Positions 37,101 to 45,900 of a stretch of DNA of 64,000 nucleotides are shown here, piece after piece. This stretch comes from Elysia crispata (taxonomy: Eukaryota > Mollusca > Gastropoda > Plakobranchidae). The position numbers and the translations under genes were made by a program. The stretch's first letter is position 1. Every line of letters begins with the position of its first letter. The DNA is taken from positions 1-64,000 of the forward strand of contig JAWDGP010000252.1 of assembly GCA_033675545.1 (NCBI GenBank), given 5' to 3'. The notes under the pieces were generated by a model, which was not told where the DNA came from, did no database searches, and was given only the letters and a program-made list of their open reading frames with translations.

Positions 37101-39477
37101 CTACATCCTTTAGTTTGTTAAAAGTCTGCAAAAATATTACATCAATTTTTAAGCTTAGAGAATCAATTCATTCTAATGATGTAAAAATTTGCAGAACCTT
37201 TCCAAATATTTTTTGGATCACACCATTATTCAATCATTATGTCCATTATACTCCATTTATTGCTTTGAGAGATCATCTCTTGTCTCGCTAAAATGCTGTT
37301 TAATTTTGCCTCCATTTTTAAATCTTTGTTGGGGTCAAATGTGATCCTCACAACATCCAATACCTTAATGGCTAATTTGCTCCTTATTTAAGCAGTTTTG
37401 TCTCCGTCTCTGTTTATGAAACCCTGGGGTTGTCCAAATGGAATAATAAAAAAAAATAATTGTTTTACAGCTGATCACAAGGTGTAGTAAGTTTTTTTTG
37501 TAAAGAGCTCTCAGAAATTGCAAAGCTAAAAATTGAAAACAATGATGCAAGCTTATTGAGAGTGAACACTAAAGAAAAAAAAAAGACAAAAAGAATGTTT
37601 TAAAATATGTTATTACCAAATCTCTCAAATCTCAACTTTGAATGAGAGTGACTGTATCCCACACCTCTCACTGCTGACGTAAATCTCTCTGCCAGAGAGG
37701 CGGTTCTGGCACCACCCAAGAAACTTGCAGAGACACATTGACCTGTGAAACTCTCTCTAAGACTGGCCTCCATCTGATTTTTTTTTAGTTTTGTATGTAT
37801 TATTCTTTTTTTTTTTTCTTAACTCTAACCTAATCTCAGTCTTGCATATACTCACTTAATAACACTTGTCTTATACTCACTGTCATGAGAGCTTTGAAAA
37901 CAAAAGGTGCCTTAAAATAATCAGGCTTTGAAGGAGAAGGTAAAAATTAGATGGAGAATACCAAAGCTTTGCATTCATGTATAAATTTCTCATGGACAGC
38001 TCCTGTGGTATACTGAGGGAAACATAATATTATGTGAAATATCTCTGAATTTGTGTTTCACCTATTTTATTGAAGCATTTTTCTTAACATCTATTTTCGA
38101 AATGGGGTAATGGGATGTTTTCTGCTAATAATGTTTTTTTCTTATTGTTTCCTGTTGTGAGAGTCAATACTTTTTTTTTCTGACTCTTTATCTTGACTGT
38201 GTTAAGAGAGCTTCTATTACAGGATATCTAAGATTCTAAAGAAGTCTATGAACTATTTAGAGGATTTTTTCCATTTACTTCTATATGTTTTTAAATCAAG
38301 ACATATTCCCTGTTAGAAAAGTACACTCATAGGAGCAACGTTAGGACATTTTGCATCCCATTTACTCCTTACCAGATTTTCTTAATTGTTCTTTTTTCTC
38401 TTCAAAGCCAAAAATATACTGTAAGCCAAACCTTATGACAGTATCTTTTTAAAACTAGGCATTTATGTGCAAAGAAACCACATACTCACTTGACTGTACA
38501 TTTGCTGTCTGCCGATAATAATGACTTTTGAAAATGACATTGAATTTAAGTTGATAGGCCAATATTGGAGCCAAAAAGATAGAAATATTTATCTTCATTT
38601 TTACAAAATTTTTTTTTTCTGAATATTCAATCAAATCCTGTTTTATAAGAGCTTCAAATATCACGCTTTGAATAGATCTGAGTATTGATCTCTTAAATTT
38701 TGAACATTTCCTAATTTTCTGCCATTCATTTTATGAAGCAGAAAAATTGTTTTTCTTTTTTTTTGGTTGGGTGGAATGGGGTTATTGATACTTTTAAATA
38801 AGGTACTTATATCAAGTATCTAATTACTTGCAAAGAAACCACATAAGCACTTGACTGTACATTTGCTGTCTGCCGATAATAATGACTTTTGAAAATGACA
38901 TTGAATTTAAGTTGATAGGCCAATATTGGAGCCAAAAAAGATAGAAATATTTATCTTCATTTTTACAAAATTTTTTTTACTGTTTTTGTCCATTTGCCGT
39001 TTTGAATGCAAGAATCTTCTTTAAGTTTCATCAAGGGTTTGATAAACATGACATGTTAAGTAAAGTTATGTTCATACTGAATACCTCATTGAAGTTTTTG
39101 CCCAAAGCCTCAGATTAGTTCAAAAGTAGTATTTAAAAGAATAGAGAGTTGTCTTATCAATCCTATCCTTTTTAAAAAACCAGTTCTGGTTATACCATAT
39201 ACACTTTAGTTTGAAAACTAGCTCGACATAAAAAGGTGCATGCTCATTCCAATTATGAAAGACATTCTCTCTATCAATATGTAATGGTGTTTTGAATTGA
39301 AACTATAATATTGAAGTTTACCTCATTATCCTGTTTTCTAGAAATTTATCCACCACCAATTATAATTTAACCTTTTGTGTGTTTATCTTTTGTATTTGAG
39401 CAGATGCTGCACCAAAAGAAGAAGGCAGTGAGAGCAGTGAGACAACATCAGAAGACACTCAGCATACAGAATTATAA
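1983..39477 (+). CDS. HYOU1: Hypoxia up-regulated protein 1 (GRP170/ORP150), 26 exons
   Basis: ER-lumenal large Hsp70-family chaperone; the family folds secretory proteins and acts as exchange factor for BiP. Exons: 1959-2052 (ATG 1983, Kozak ACCATGG), 2350-2411, 2858-2889, 3568-3646, 4843-4997, 6665-6741, 7254-7382, 10193-10297, 10584-10656, 11223-11409, 11642-11776, 12188-12270, 12549-12681, 13421-13605, 14049-14190, 14563-14623, 21868-21944, 24048-24161, 26970-27128, 28121-28290, 28426-28633, 29987-30229, 30880-31014, 34416-34554, 35458-35721, 39404-39477. All junctions are GT/AG, phases agree, total 1,096 residues (human about 999). Signal peptide about 1-23; ATPase phosphate loop DLGGE at 32-36, FFNQAERRAV near 180, second phosphate loop DMGST at 225-229, adenosine motif MGGGTRMP around 377-384; beta substrate-binding domain about 440-570; acidic Lys/Glu/Ser loop 570-730; alpha domain to about 938; charged tail ending HTEL. 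The family match is strong; exact ends of the low-complexity exons are less certain. Confidence 0.95.
3185..3376. repeat. Minisatellite, about 49-bp unit, about four copies
   Basis: In HYOU1 intron 3 a unit beginning AGCAGTCCACAAGTCAATTT recurs at 3185, 3233, 3282 and, more diverged, near 3331. It leaves an open frame on the minus strand that is only a by-product of the repeat. Confidence 0.8.
3647..4842 (+). other. HYOU1 intron 4, nothing recognised
   Basis: AT-rich intron, 1.2 kb. It contains several TGATGG and ATAATGA clusters near 4160-4280 and a long T run near 4537, but no element, RNA gene or exon that I can support. Confidence 0.6.
5681..5748 (+). ncRNA. Box C/D snoRNA candidate, copy 1 (HYOU1 intron 5)
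   Basis: Box C ATGATGA at 5688-5694 and box D CTGA at 5737-5740 are brought together by a perfect 7-bp terminal stem (CTTCCTC at 5681-5687, GAGGAAG at 5742-5748). A C'-like TTGAGGA lies at 5721-5727 and a D'-like CAGA at 5709-5712. The antisense element before D' is ATCCAACT, shared with three other copies in this gene. Size (68 nt), box order and intronic sense position fit an animal guide snoRNA released from the spliced intron. Seen: boxes and stem. Inferred: expression and function. Confidence 0.72.
6382..6446 (+). ncRNA. Box C/D snoRNA candidate, copy 2 (HYOU1 intron 5)
   Basis: Box C ATGATGA at 6387-6393, box D CTGA at 6437-6440, terminal stem TCCTT (6382-6386) with AAGGA (6442-6446). 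C'-like CTGAGGA at 6421-6427 and D'-like CCGA at 6409-6412. It shares CAATCCAACTC and GAGGAGAA with copy 1, about 700 bp upstream in the same intron, which points to duplication within the intron. It ends 218 nt before exon 6. Confidence 0.7.
7570..7638 (+). ncRNA. Box C/D snoRNA candidate, copy 3 (HYOU1 intron 7)
   Basis: Box C GTGATGA at 7577-7583, box D CTGA at 7628-7631, stem TTTTC (7570-7574) with GAAAA (7634-7638) and a two-base spacer on each side. C'-like TGTGAGGA at 7611-7618, D'-like CCTA at 7601-7604. The antisense element GAGATCCAACT (7590-7600) is longer than in copies 1 and 2 and identical to that of copy 4. The stem is the weakest after that of copy 2, being A/U-rich. Confidence 0.62.
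7978..9428 (+). mobile_element. hAT-like DNA transposon, degraded (HYOU1 intron 7)
   Basis: An 1,451-bp insertion bounded by inverted ends CATACCTGCCT (7978-7988, and its complement ending at 9428) and flanked by the direct repeat TATGGTG (7971-7977 and 9429-9435). Subterminal ATTACGGAAA/ATTACAGATTTT repeats lie at both ends, as in hAT elements. Frame 8850-9053 encodes PHSSAHCERVFSAVRKIKTD then a stretch with TLEALLVLKHRQTD, which I recognise as the hAT C-terminal dimerisation domain. The rest of the transposase is missing or unreadable. The target repeat is 7 bp as read, while hATs usually make 8. It sits between snoRNA copies 3 and 4. Confidence 0.8.
8850..9053 (+). pseudogene. hAT transposase C-terminal (hATC) remnant
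   Basis: An open stretch ending in TAG at 9051-9053 carries the CERVFS motif typical of the hAT dimerisation domain, followed by a basic helix and TLEALLVLK. There is no start codon in frame and a stop lies directly upstream (8847-8849), so only the last coding exon or fragment of the transposase remains. The zinc finger and catalytic DDE parts were not found inside the element. Confidence 0.72.
10019..10096 (+). ncRNA. Box C/D snoRNA candidate, copy 4 (HYOU1 intron 7)
   Basis: Box C ATGATGA at 10029-10035, box D CTGA at 10083-10086, and a perfect 8-bp terminal stem AAATTCCT (10019-10026) with AGGAATTT (10089-10096). C' ATGAGGA at 10067-10073, D'-like CCTA at 10053-10056, antisense element GAGATCCAACT just before it. 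It ends 96 nt before exon 8, close to the spacing typical of intron-encoded box C/D snoRNAs. Best-supported member with copy 1. Confidence 0.75.
14962..19116 (+). mobile_element. piggyBac DNA transposon with decayed transposase (HYOU1 intron 16)
   Basis: The element runs from TTAA at 14962-14965 to TTAA at 19113-19116, the TTAA target duplication of the superfamily. Inverted ends read TTAACCCATTGACCCCGGGA on the left and TTAACCCAATAACCACTGGG on the right (reverse complement), 8 bp identical then partly matching. A similar subterminal motif TTTGGTATC..TGAAA occurs near 15300 and 18731. Length is 4,155 bp. The transposase gene runs in the sense of HYOU1. The distal 1.3 kb (17778-19116) is AT-rich and non-coding. 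The insertion accounts for most of intron 16 (14624-21867). Confidence 0.9.
15842..17777 (+). pseudogene. piggyBac transposase pseudogene, three coding segments
   Basis: Segment 1 (15842-16133) starts MNQSQANSALSDGSDLDLDV, the acidic N-terminus, and ends at a GTGAGT donor. Segment 2 (from 16699 to 17100) contains LAHRVVKDLVEPF, then VRSNRKFLPADLLPKK, then PLALADYQ and DLTD. Segment 3 (17399-17777) has RSRKWWRRIFTYLTMVSGHN and a C-terminal Cys/His cluster (CIEC, then YNC, HVKC) like the piggyBac zinc-binding domain. Segments 2 and 3 are joined by a clean GT-AG intron (17101-17398). It cannot be active: most of the catalytic first half is absent, the segment around the second catalytic Asp has an in-frame gap (TGNF instead of a TDNF-type motif), there is a frameshift after LLPKK, and the Gln after DLTD is a TAA stop. 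Confidence 0.85.
19970..20560. repeat. Diverged tandem repeat, about 190-bp unit
   Basis: Three diverged units in HYOU1 intron 16 share an element like TTTGAAGTT.CTAGC followed by AAAGTTATGAA (the AGTTATGAA mark at 20141, 20339 and 20526). The second and third also share a CTCTCTTCT start and an AATTTTGC..TTTATTTGA core. Identity is modest; this is by eye only. Confidence 0.5.
21868..28290 (+). CDS. HYOU1: HYOU1 acidic-loop exons 17-20
   Basis: Four exons (21868-21944, 24048-24161, 26970-27128, 28121-28290) encode the low-complexity insertion between the beta and alpha substrate-binding halves, about residues 570-743. The sequence is dominated by Glu, Lys, Ser and Asp and has little positional similarity to vertebrate HYOU1, as expected for this loop in the Hsp110/GRP170 group. 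Exons 18 and 19 start and end in phase 0, so either could be skipped or joined by another phase-0 cassette without changing frame. The last exon re-enters conserved sequence (IKEEIKSEMKVMDIQELTED). Confidence 0.85.
22563..22577 (+). other. HYOU1: Possible 15-nt cassette exon of HYOU1
   Basis: TGTGGATTTCAG is followed by 15 bases encoding EPDIQ and then GTAATG. Both flanking HYOU1 exons (17 and 18) meet in phase 0, so this microexon would fit in frame within the acidic loop. A short match of splice-site-like sequence can easily occur by chance in a 2.1 kb intron, so this stays a suggestion. Confidence 0.25.
22578..24015 (+). other. Rest of HYOU1 intron 17, unexplained
   Basis: AT-rich sequence with clusters of AGATCTAG motifs (23170-23300). 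No transposon ends or coding similarity seen. Confidence 0.5.
24019..24040 (+). repeat. (TTG)n microsatellite in the exon 18 splice acceptor
   Basis: About seven TTG units directly precede CATGCAG and HYOU1 exon 18 (24048). The repeat replaces the usual pyrimidine tract of the 3' splice site, so repeat length could influence exon 18 use. Exon 18 is 114 nt, phase 0 at both ends. Confidence 0.85.
24162..26969 (+). other. HYOU1 intron 18, simple repeats only
   Basis: 2.8 kb AT-rich intron. It holds a TC-rich tract at about 24258-24306, a (GATT)n run near 25322-25342 and an A-rich tract at 26360-26405. No element or exon supported. Confidence 0.6.
27129..28120 (+). other. HYOU1 intron 19, nothing recognised
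   Basis: About 1 kb of AT-rich intron between two acidic-loop exons. I see no RNA gene, transposon end or further exon in it. Confidence 0.5.
28634..29986 (+). other. HYOU1 intron 21 with AGATCTAG-rich patch
   Basis: 1.35 kb intron. Around 29190-29290 the palindromic motif AGATCTAG occurs repeatedly (TAGATCTAGATCTAG and variants). Nothing else recognised. Confidence 0.6.
31126..31314. repeat. (CT)n microsatellite, first tract
   Basis: Nearly pure CT dinucleotide for roughly 180 bases with short interruptions, about 110 bp after the HYOU1 exon 23 donor. It gives spurious open frames of Ser/Leu or Arg/Glu repeats on the two strands. Confidence 0.95.
31321..31545 (+). repeat. Dispersed repeat, copy A (inverted partner at 42779-42990)
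   Basis: Starts CAGCTTTAATTCTTCATCTC, continues with pyrimidine-rich sequence ending CATTTCTTCCC, then AGTTCCCTCATT, and contains GTTTTGAGACTCTTATGATG near 31490-31510. The reverse complement of 42779-42990 matches it along its whole length with scattered differences. It abuts the CT tract on one side and the LINE fragment on the other, so it may be part of the same inserted unit. Family unknown. Confidence 0.75.
31500..34060 (+). mobile_element. LINE 3' fragment, interrupted by a hAT-like element
   Basis: The first part (to 32012) encodes LPILAYGSELWGK, then LLYGETARYPLYI and WLKLLKMHE, typical of the region after reverse transcriptase in invertebrate LINEs. The second part (33461 on) continues the same protein region and includes CPVCKKDIEDEYHILLVC followed by VYENL, the Cys-rich C-terminus. 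It ends near 34060 with ACAATCAATCAATC, joining a CT tract. Frames are interrupted by stops and shifts. Endonuclease and most of the RT are absent, consistent with 5' truncation. Clade (CR1-, RTE- or I-like) not decided. Confidence 0.8.
32013..33460. mobile_element. Non-autonomous hAT-like element nested in the LINE
   Basis: The LINE frame is split by a 1,448-bp insert with inverted ends CAAGGGTGCCTA (32013-32024) and CAGAGGTGCCTA (complement of 33449-33460), 10 of 12 identical and similar to the CAGGGGTGCC ends of hAT elements. Flanks TGCATGG (32006-32012) and TGTATGG (33461-33467) look like a slightly decayed 7- to 8-bp target duplication. No transposase seen. AT-rich core with a tandem TTATTTTCGTT(C/T)TTATTTGG motif near 32158-32202. 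Confidence 0.72.
34064..34222. repeat. (CT)n microsatellite, second tract
   Basis: CT/TC-rich tract with GT and AT interruptions directly after the LINE 3' end, 190 bp before HYOU1 exon 24. Confidence 0.92.
34555..35457 (+). other. HYOU1 intron 24, nothing recognised
   Basis: 0.9 kb AT-rich intron with several long T runs. No exon, RNA or mobile element supported. Confidence 0.5.
35722..39403 (+). other. HYOU1 intron 25 (last intron)
   Basis: 3.7 kb, very AT-rich. A GC-richer island at about 37628-37765 (with the inverted repeat TCTCT..AGAGA around CTGCC) is unexplained and gives no open exon. A segmental duplication lies at 38468-38978. Confidence 0.6.
38468..38978. repeat. Direct duplication of 150 bp, 361 bp apart
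   Basis: Positions 38468-38618 and 38829-38978 are nearly identical (for example TTTGCTGTCTGCCGATAATA in both). I see only about three differences: CATACTCAC versus CATAAGCAC, and one A in an A run. The spacer is about 210 bp of unrelated sequence. No inverted ends seen, so it looks like a recent local duplication. Confidence 0.9.
39404..39477 (+). CDS. HYOU1: HYOU1 last exon with ER-retention signal
   Basis: The final exon encodes DAAPKEEGSESSETTSEDTQ followed by HTEL and a TAA stop at 39475-39477. HTEL is a KDEL-type C-terminus of the kind read by KDEL receptors, and vertebrate HYOU1 ends NDEL. The 3.7 kb intron before it is the longest one in the second half of the gene. The preceding donor is GTGATT at 35722, which is weak, but the phase-1 junction joins cleanly. 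Confidence 0.85.
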
Positions 39478-42400
39478 CGTTGGCTCATAGTATAGATCCA
39501 TCGCCACAAGCTACCATCAACACTCATTTTTTTTTTCTTCACTTTTTTAAATCATACTTTGGTATCATTGATTACCCCATTTTTTTCTTTTCCACACGCT
39601 CATTTTTTTTTTTTTACACCAGTCACCTCATTCCATCCCCAAAATATTTCAAAGTAACAAATAAGATGAAAAATGACAAATGACCTCCTTATGAAGAGCT
39701 GTAGGATCCAGTTGAATTTAGATAAATTTAGATTTAGATAATATCTTCACCTGTATTTTGATGTAACATTATCAGAGAAAAGCTAAGATAAATATTGTTA
39801 AAAATGGTTTTCTTATTGTTTAGCAAACAATTGCCCTCATTTATTTTCTTGGAAAAGTCAGCAGAACTGTTAGTACTATGTTGAGGTAATAATCTTTGAA
39901 ATTTTTATCAAAGTGGGGCCTTAACACTATGCTGATAATGGCGGACAATGCTACAAATTCAGATCACTATGAGACTATTATTGATATCCACAAAAAGCCA
40001 GAGCTTATTTATAGTTCCAGCAACAGGAGGCAAATAGAAGCACAATCAGATTGCCATTGTGTTATCAGCTGTTAGTTGATGTAAGTGAATGAGAGATTGA
40101 AAAATCTATTCAAATTTTCAATAATAATTTATGACGCACATCAGTATGAGTGTTGTATCTAACGCTTAAAAATTCTTCCATGTTGATTTTCTTTGACAAG
40201 AGTTGGATCATTTTTAAAAGTTATTTTCAATGTCAAAGATGATTTCAATATTGTTAATATGAAATCTAAAAATAAAATTATGACAATGTTCAATTAAAAA
40301 CAAAAAGTGAAAAAAATATATTATTTATTGATGTTATTTGTTGGTGTGTAACGTGGTCCATTGAAGTTTAGCATTGAGAAAGGAATTCAGCGGAAAAGTG
40401 GGAGGGGAAGGGGAGATATAAAGAAAAAAAAATCAGAATTATTGCAATATGTGTTGGAAGATATTTGAATGAAAACAGGTCAATTTGTATGTGTATTGAT
40501 ATTTTCATTTTGCTCAGGGTGATTCATGATTTTTTTTCTAATTTTCTTTTCATCAGTATGAAAATGTAGTTATGGTTTCAAATATGTAAATTTGAGAAAG
40601 CATTTCTAACATAATGGTTGATTCTCTCAATCAAGTTTGTTGAATGTTAAAAGAGATGTAGCAAAATAAAATGTCGTTACAAGATAGTATGAAGGTGAGA
40701 CTCATCGTAATGCCTCTCGTAATAAAAAATTCCTGTTCATAGGTAAGTAAAGAGGCATATGTAAGTAGCAAAATAAACTGAACTGAATCTTTTACAAATT
40801 ACATATAGAAAATTGCAAAGCCCCCCCCGATATAGATCTTTATACCATTACATCAAAATACATGTAAACTATTAATTGCCCCCCAAAAAAGATGCTTCTG
40901 TGGAATTTATTCATGAAATTCAGCACTTAAGTGCCATCTTTCCCATGTTTGCATTTTTTACATGAGGTAGAATAAAACCATTTTACTTAACTCTGCTTTT
41001 TGTCATGATTTTATCAAAGACCTGCAACAAAAAACAAAACAAAACTGTAATTGTGGAATACTTGTTGTGATGAGTTAGTATTTTATGCTTGCCCTGTTTA
41101 TCCACTAATTTTATGACTCATTGTTAGCCTCGCATCTAAAATGGAAACAGAATATACATACATATGATTCGTTTATAGCTTATCTTGCTTTTGTCTGATA
41201 GAATGTGACTGAATGTGGGGATTTATTTCTTATTTTAATTACAATTATTTTGATTTAGTTTGTCCATTCAATGTTTGACAAGAGAAGTTAATATTGATGT
41301 TCTAGTGAATGGAATATTTTTTGAATATATGTTATAATATTTGATGTGATACTCAAATCTCAGTTGTCATTACTTGCAAATTGTATGAAGCGTTAAAAGA
41401 CTTCTTATCTTGTCATTCATGACCAGAAGCGATGTTTGAAGTATACATTTTATCATAGAAAACGTGCGTCAGGAAAATATGTTGATTATATATGGATACT
41501 AGAGTATGAAGTTATGGGAGGTAAATTTCATGTTGAAAATTCTCAAAAGGGAAGAAAGGTGTGAGGAGAAATCAAGTTTGTTGAATATTTATTTCTTTTT
41601 GTGATTGAACGCACTTTGTTCATTATTTATCTGTTTGCATTTTGGATCGTAATTGAATTAAATTGTTTTCAACTATAATAGTATGAGTTATTGGTTGTTA
41701 GTTACTTTGCAAGTTTTTATGTACAATAAAATAATTTTACAGGTTTAAATAGAATAGTTATTCATTGCAGGAAAACTATCACTTCTTTTTTTTTAACAAT
41801 CCTCCCGTTTTCTCTCCTGAGAATCACAAACACGCACAAAATTTGTAAAGATTATGTTGATAGAAGAAACTCATGATCAATTGGGTTGAACAGTCTTAAT
41901 CAATAAATTTATCCAACTTGAAAACATTTTGTGTTGAACTGGTGAAATTCAAAAGAAGATAGTCTAGGGATTTGCCTTTTGTCCACTACGCTATAATTTA
42001 CAGACGGTTTGCTTTATTTTTTTTTTCAACTTCTGTCCAATGTAAAGCACTAAATTGTCATTAATAACTGGCCTCCATAAAATTCTTTGTTAGTGTTATA
42101 TATATTGCTGCGATGCCCTAAAAAGTGAGACTCTTCATTGTAGTTTTACAACAGAGAAATTCTTTTAGTTTCCGGTTCTGATACTAAACAACAAAGAGTG
42201 ACTATGGTACATGTGTCTCTGAATGACGATAAAGCTTAAGAAATTTGCACCTTTTTCTGCTGGCAATAGAAGTGACTTGTGAACAGCCACTGTGTGCATT
42301 CCACCAACAGCGGTTTGTTAAGAATTTTAACATGGAATCGTATCAAGAGATGTATCAAGTTTAGATGGGGTGGATTAATAGGTGAAAGAGAGAATTCACA

Positions 42401-42778
42401 TGAGTTATATTCTTAACTTGAATCTATGTAGATAAAGTACATGTATATCAATTATTATGGCCGAATTCTGTTCCTTCCTATTCTATTGAAAAATCCCTCT
42501 ACAGGCAATGAATTCTTGCAAAAAAAAATGTTAAGAGGTAACTGCCTTGTGGGAATTCATAACTGTCCATTTATCCGCACCTCCATGATAGTGAACGTTT
42601 CAAAGAAGCTTAAAATAGATCAGGATTTTTCAAAATTGGCAGACTGTTATTCTAGTAACTCTAGATCTAGATCAAGAGGAATAGGGGGTGTCATTACAAA
42701 TTTATTGATTTGCTTGAACATGATATACTGCTTTACGATTCCTGTCATACATGCTTGAAGTTAAATCTTGAGAAATTC
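39478..42778 (+). other. HYOU1 3' UTR and downstream flank
   Basis: No coding sequence recognised. AATAAA signals on the + strand at 40271-40276 and 41725-41730, among others, are candidates for the HYOU1 poly(A) site; the sequence alone does not decide between them. Confidence 0.45.
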
Positions 42779-42990
42779 GAATATTACAATGGTTAAACTT
42801 ATTTTCCACATAAAATTTATATTCATCATAAGAGTCTCAAAACATTCAAACAATGGAATGTTAAAGGAGTGAACTTAAGAAATGAATGAGGGAACTCTAA
42901 GACAAGTGACATAGGGAAGAAATGTTTTTTTTGAGAAAGTAGGGGAGAGATAGGGATAAAGGAAGCAAAGGAGATCAAGAACTAAAGCTG
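42779..42990 (-). repeat. Dispersed repeat, copy B (inverted partner of 31321-31545)
   Basis: Read on the minus strand it starts CAGCTTTAGTTCTTGATCTC and includes GTTTTGAGACTCTTATGATG, matching copy A in HYOU1 intron 23 in the same order. No LINE coding sequence follows it here, so the repeat is separable from the LINE. Confidence 0.75.
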
Positions 42991-45900
42991 CGAGACACAG
43001 AGACAGAAACTTATTGTTAGAACTACATTACAAGACGCTGAACTTCGACTGGCGCTTGGTAAAGACAACTATGAAGGTTTTACTTTCTTTCATCTCTTAC
43101 CACCTTCACACCTGTCTGTTTTGTTAATTTGTGTTTACAAAGACCCATCTTTTTCGAAATCCATTCATTTCTCTCTCTTATACCATGCTCTTGTAGAGTC
43201 ATCTTTGAAATTCCTGTTGATCTAGCTATGTGCTGGTATCATGAGAAACTATGAACCAATTAACTACACATTTTTAAAACATGACTATGTATAACACTCA
43301 CAGAAACAATCATTCAAAATCTGAAATGCGACGTTAGCAGCAGTAAAAAATATGTATAGCTTTATTTCAAAGTCAGCATTGTATATTTCATCAAATATTT
43401 TTTTTTGATCTATAAAGCATGCTTAAAACAAAAATAATTCTGTACAAGAAGTGAAACTTACAGAAAAATGACACAAAGTATAACATGCTCAAAAGAAGGA
43501 AATATGATTTTCAGTATGTACTATCAACAGTAATTAAAGAGAAATTTTAGTTATTTTCATACTAACTGGAACAAATAAAAAAAATTTCCCCCAAAAGAAA
43601 AAAAAAATTATGTCCTATTTACAGATCAAAGATAAATTGATTGCATTTGCCGTGATTTTCAACTTATCTTTCTGAAAATCAAAATACTAAAGATCACAAG
43701 CATTGATATTTTTAACTTCAGAACCTGACTTTTAGAGAAAAAATTTTTATGGAAAAAAAAAGGTATAAAAAAAAAAAACAACCAACCAATCAAGTCTACT
43801 AATTTATCAACTCTGATATGGTCAAAATGATGAATTGCAAGGAATGCACACAAAATTAAAAAAAAAAAAAAAAGAGATAAAGAGTAGAAAAGATTACACA
43901 TTAAACAAATTAAGACAAGGGGAAATAAAATTCTGAAAATAAAGCCCACTAACAATTTTCAGCTATCATGTAATGCTGCTTAGACTTGTGTCAAATAAAA
44001 ATAATCTACATTTTTTTTCAGTTGGATAATTTTTGTATTACTTTGCATTAGAAGATCACATACATCCAGATGTTTTATACAAGGTTAGTCATAAAATCAG
44101 ATAGTGTTCAAGGGGATAAAATGACGTAAAAAAAAAAACCAAAACAGACAAGGACCTGAAATTTCCACAGAAACTCCTGAAACCAAAAATTAAAAAAAAA
44201 AAATTCCAGCTTATTTTGCAGCAATATTTTTGGTTGAAAAAATTTTGCATAGCTAGAAAAGTAAAGGAACATGGACTAAAATAAACTAGTACCCCGTGTC
44301 ATGATATATTTCAAAGATAGAAAGAAAGACCCCAGTTTGTGGTTTTAGCTTTCCTTGCTTGAAGGTAACATATTAAGTACATACTGATAGTGATATACTT
44401 TAATGCTTGGACAATGAAATGCAGTGGTAGCAAAATGGCAAAAATTTCTGTGCATGAAATTCAAACTAACAACTAATTTGAATTGACTCTTAGAAGATGA
44501 AAATATTATTTCTTGGTGCATTTGTTATGTATTAATTTAATATGGCTTTTCTCAAGTCTTATCTTTCTCTAAATGAGAGAATCTGCAATGATCCCCAACC
44601 TTCATTAATTAATAATCTAGTTCAGTATATCAATTGTTAGAGACAAACAAAAAAAAAGAGCAATCATTTGGATAATATTCAAATCTTCAAATTGGAAAAT
44701 ATTTTAAAATATACATATATATATATATATATATATACACATAGATGAAGATGAAGTGGTGAATATATGAAAATGCTTCTTAAAACCATGTATATAAATA
44801 TATATTTATTTCTATTTTCATGCACGACATCAAAGACTATTTTTTTTTCTTGAATTCTAGAATGGAATAGGATTTTCTAAAATATGTTTTACAATTTCGT
44901 TATTAACATATATTCAAATCCTTTGGAATAGTGTATAATTTCAAAGATGAAATGAAATGAAAATTTAAATTTCAATCTGAAGGTGAGGTAATTTGAAATC
45001 ACTTGAAACAAAAATACAGAAAAATCATGCAATAGAAAAACAAAACCAATGGCCAAAGATGAGGGTGAGTCAAGAGGGAGAGACATTTGCTAGGTCAGAA
45101 ATCTTATCCAACAGCAGTTCTTTGGTTGTGAAAATAGGAAAAAAAGGAAAAAAAAAGATTGATAAAGGTCTACATAATGTACATCAATGATCTATAAAAA
45201 GCATATACATGGACATAAATCATGGACAAATCTGAAAACAGTATGCAAAATACTTCAAGTGAAAAAGAAGTTTCAATCAGATTTTTATACCATCATAAAA
45301 ATAGTTTATTTGTGAATAAAGTTTATCTGACTTTACAGCTATCAAAACTGTTAGAATTAAACTTACTAACCTTTAAGGCCCTCGAAATATTTCATTTTTA
45401 TTTTATGACCCGATGATTGGATGAAAATTTACAGTAAACTGTATACAATTTCCACAGCTACAGAGTGTATGCAGGGAAAAAAAATTAAGTTACAATCTTA
45501 AACAGTTATTGATCTAAATTTAAAGCAAAACCCAAAATATTCAGACTAGTGAAGATTAAAGAGATCAGCCTCTGCACTAGTCTCACATGTGACAGGGACA
45601 AAACATGTGACAGTAACAAAAGTTCAGGAATGTTTCGTTCTGGCAAGGCATGACAAAAGTTCATGGATGGAATCAATTTACAACACCAATATCTAATTTG
45701 GAAAAGAAAAAATTCTAACTCTAAATTTAACTTCTAACTTTACAGAAAGTAGGTCATAACTCTTTTTGACTTTCACTCCTGCTTTCTGTGTTTCTAGAAA
45801 ATCATAAATCTGACCACTTTTAAGTACCTCTGTGCTTTACAAAAATTGATTTCATGATGCATAGATTTCTTATAAGTATCTTTTAACTTGACAATTTTAA

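Noticed and set aside
42441-42758. 105-codon open frame on the + strand
   Set aside because: No recognisable domain, composition like the surrounding non-coding DNA, no splice context.
44709-44738. (TA)n run as an origin or regulatory site
   Set aside because: A plain dinucleotide microsatellite with no other evidence.
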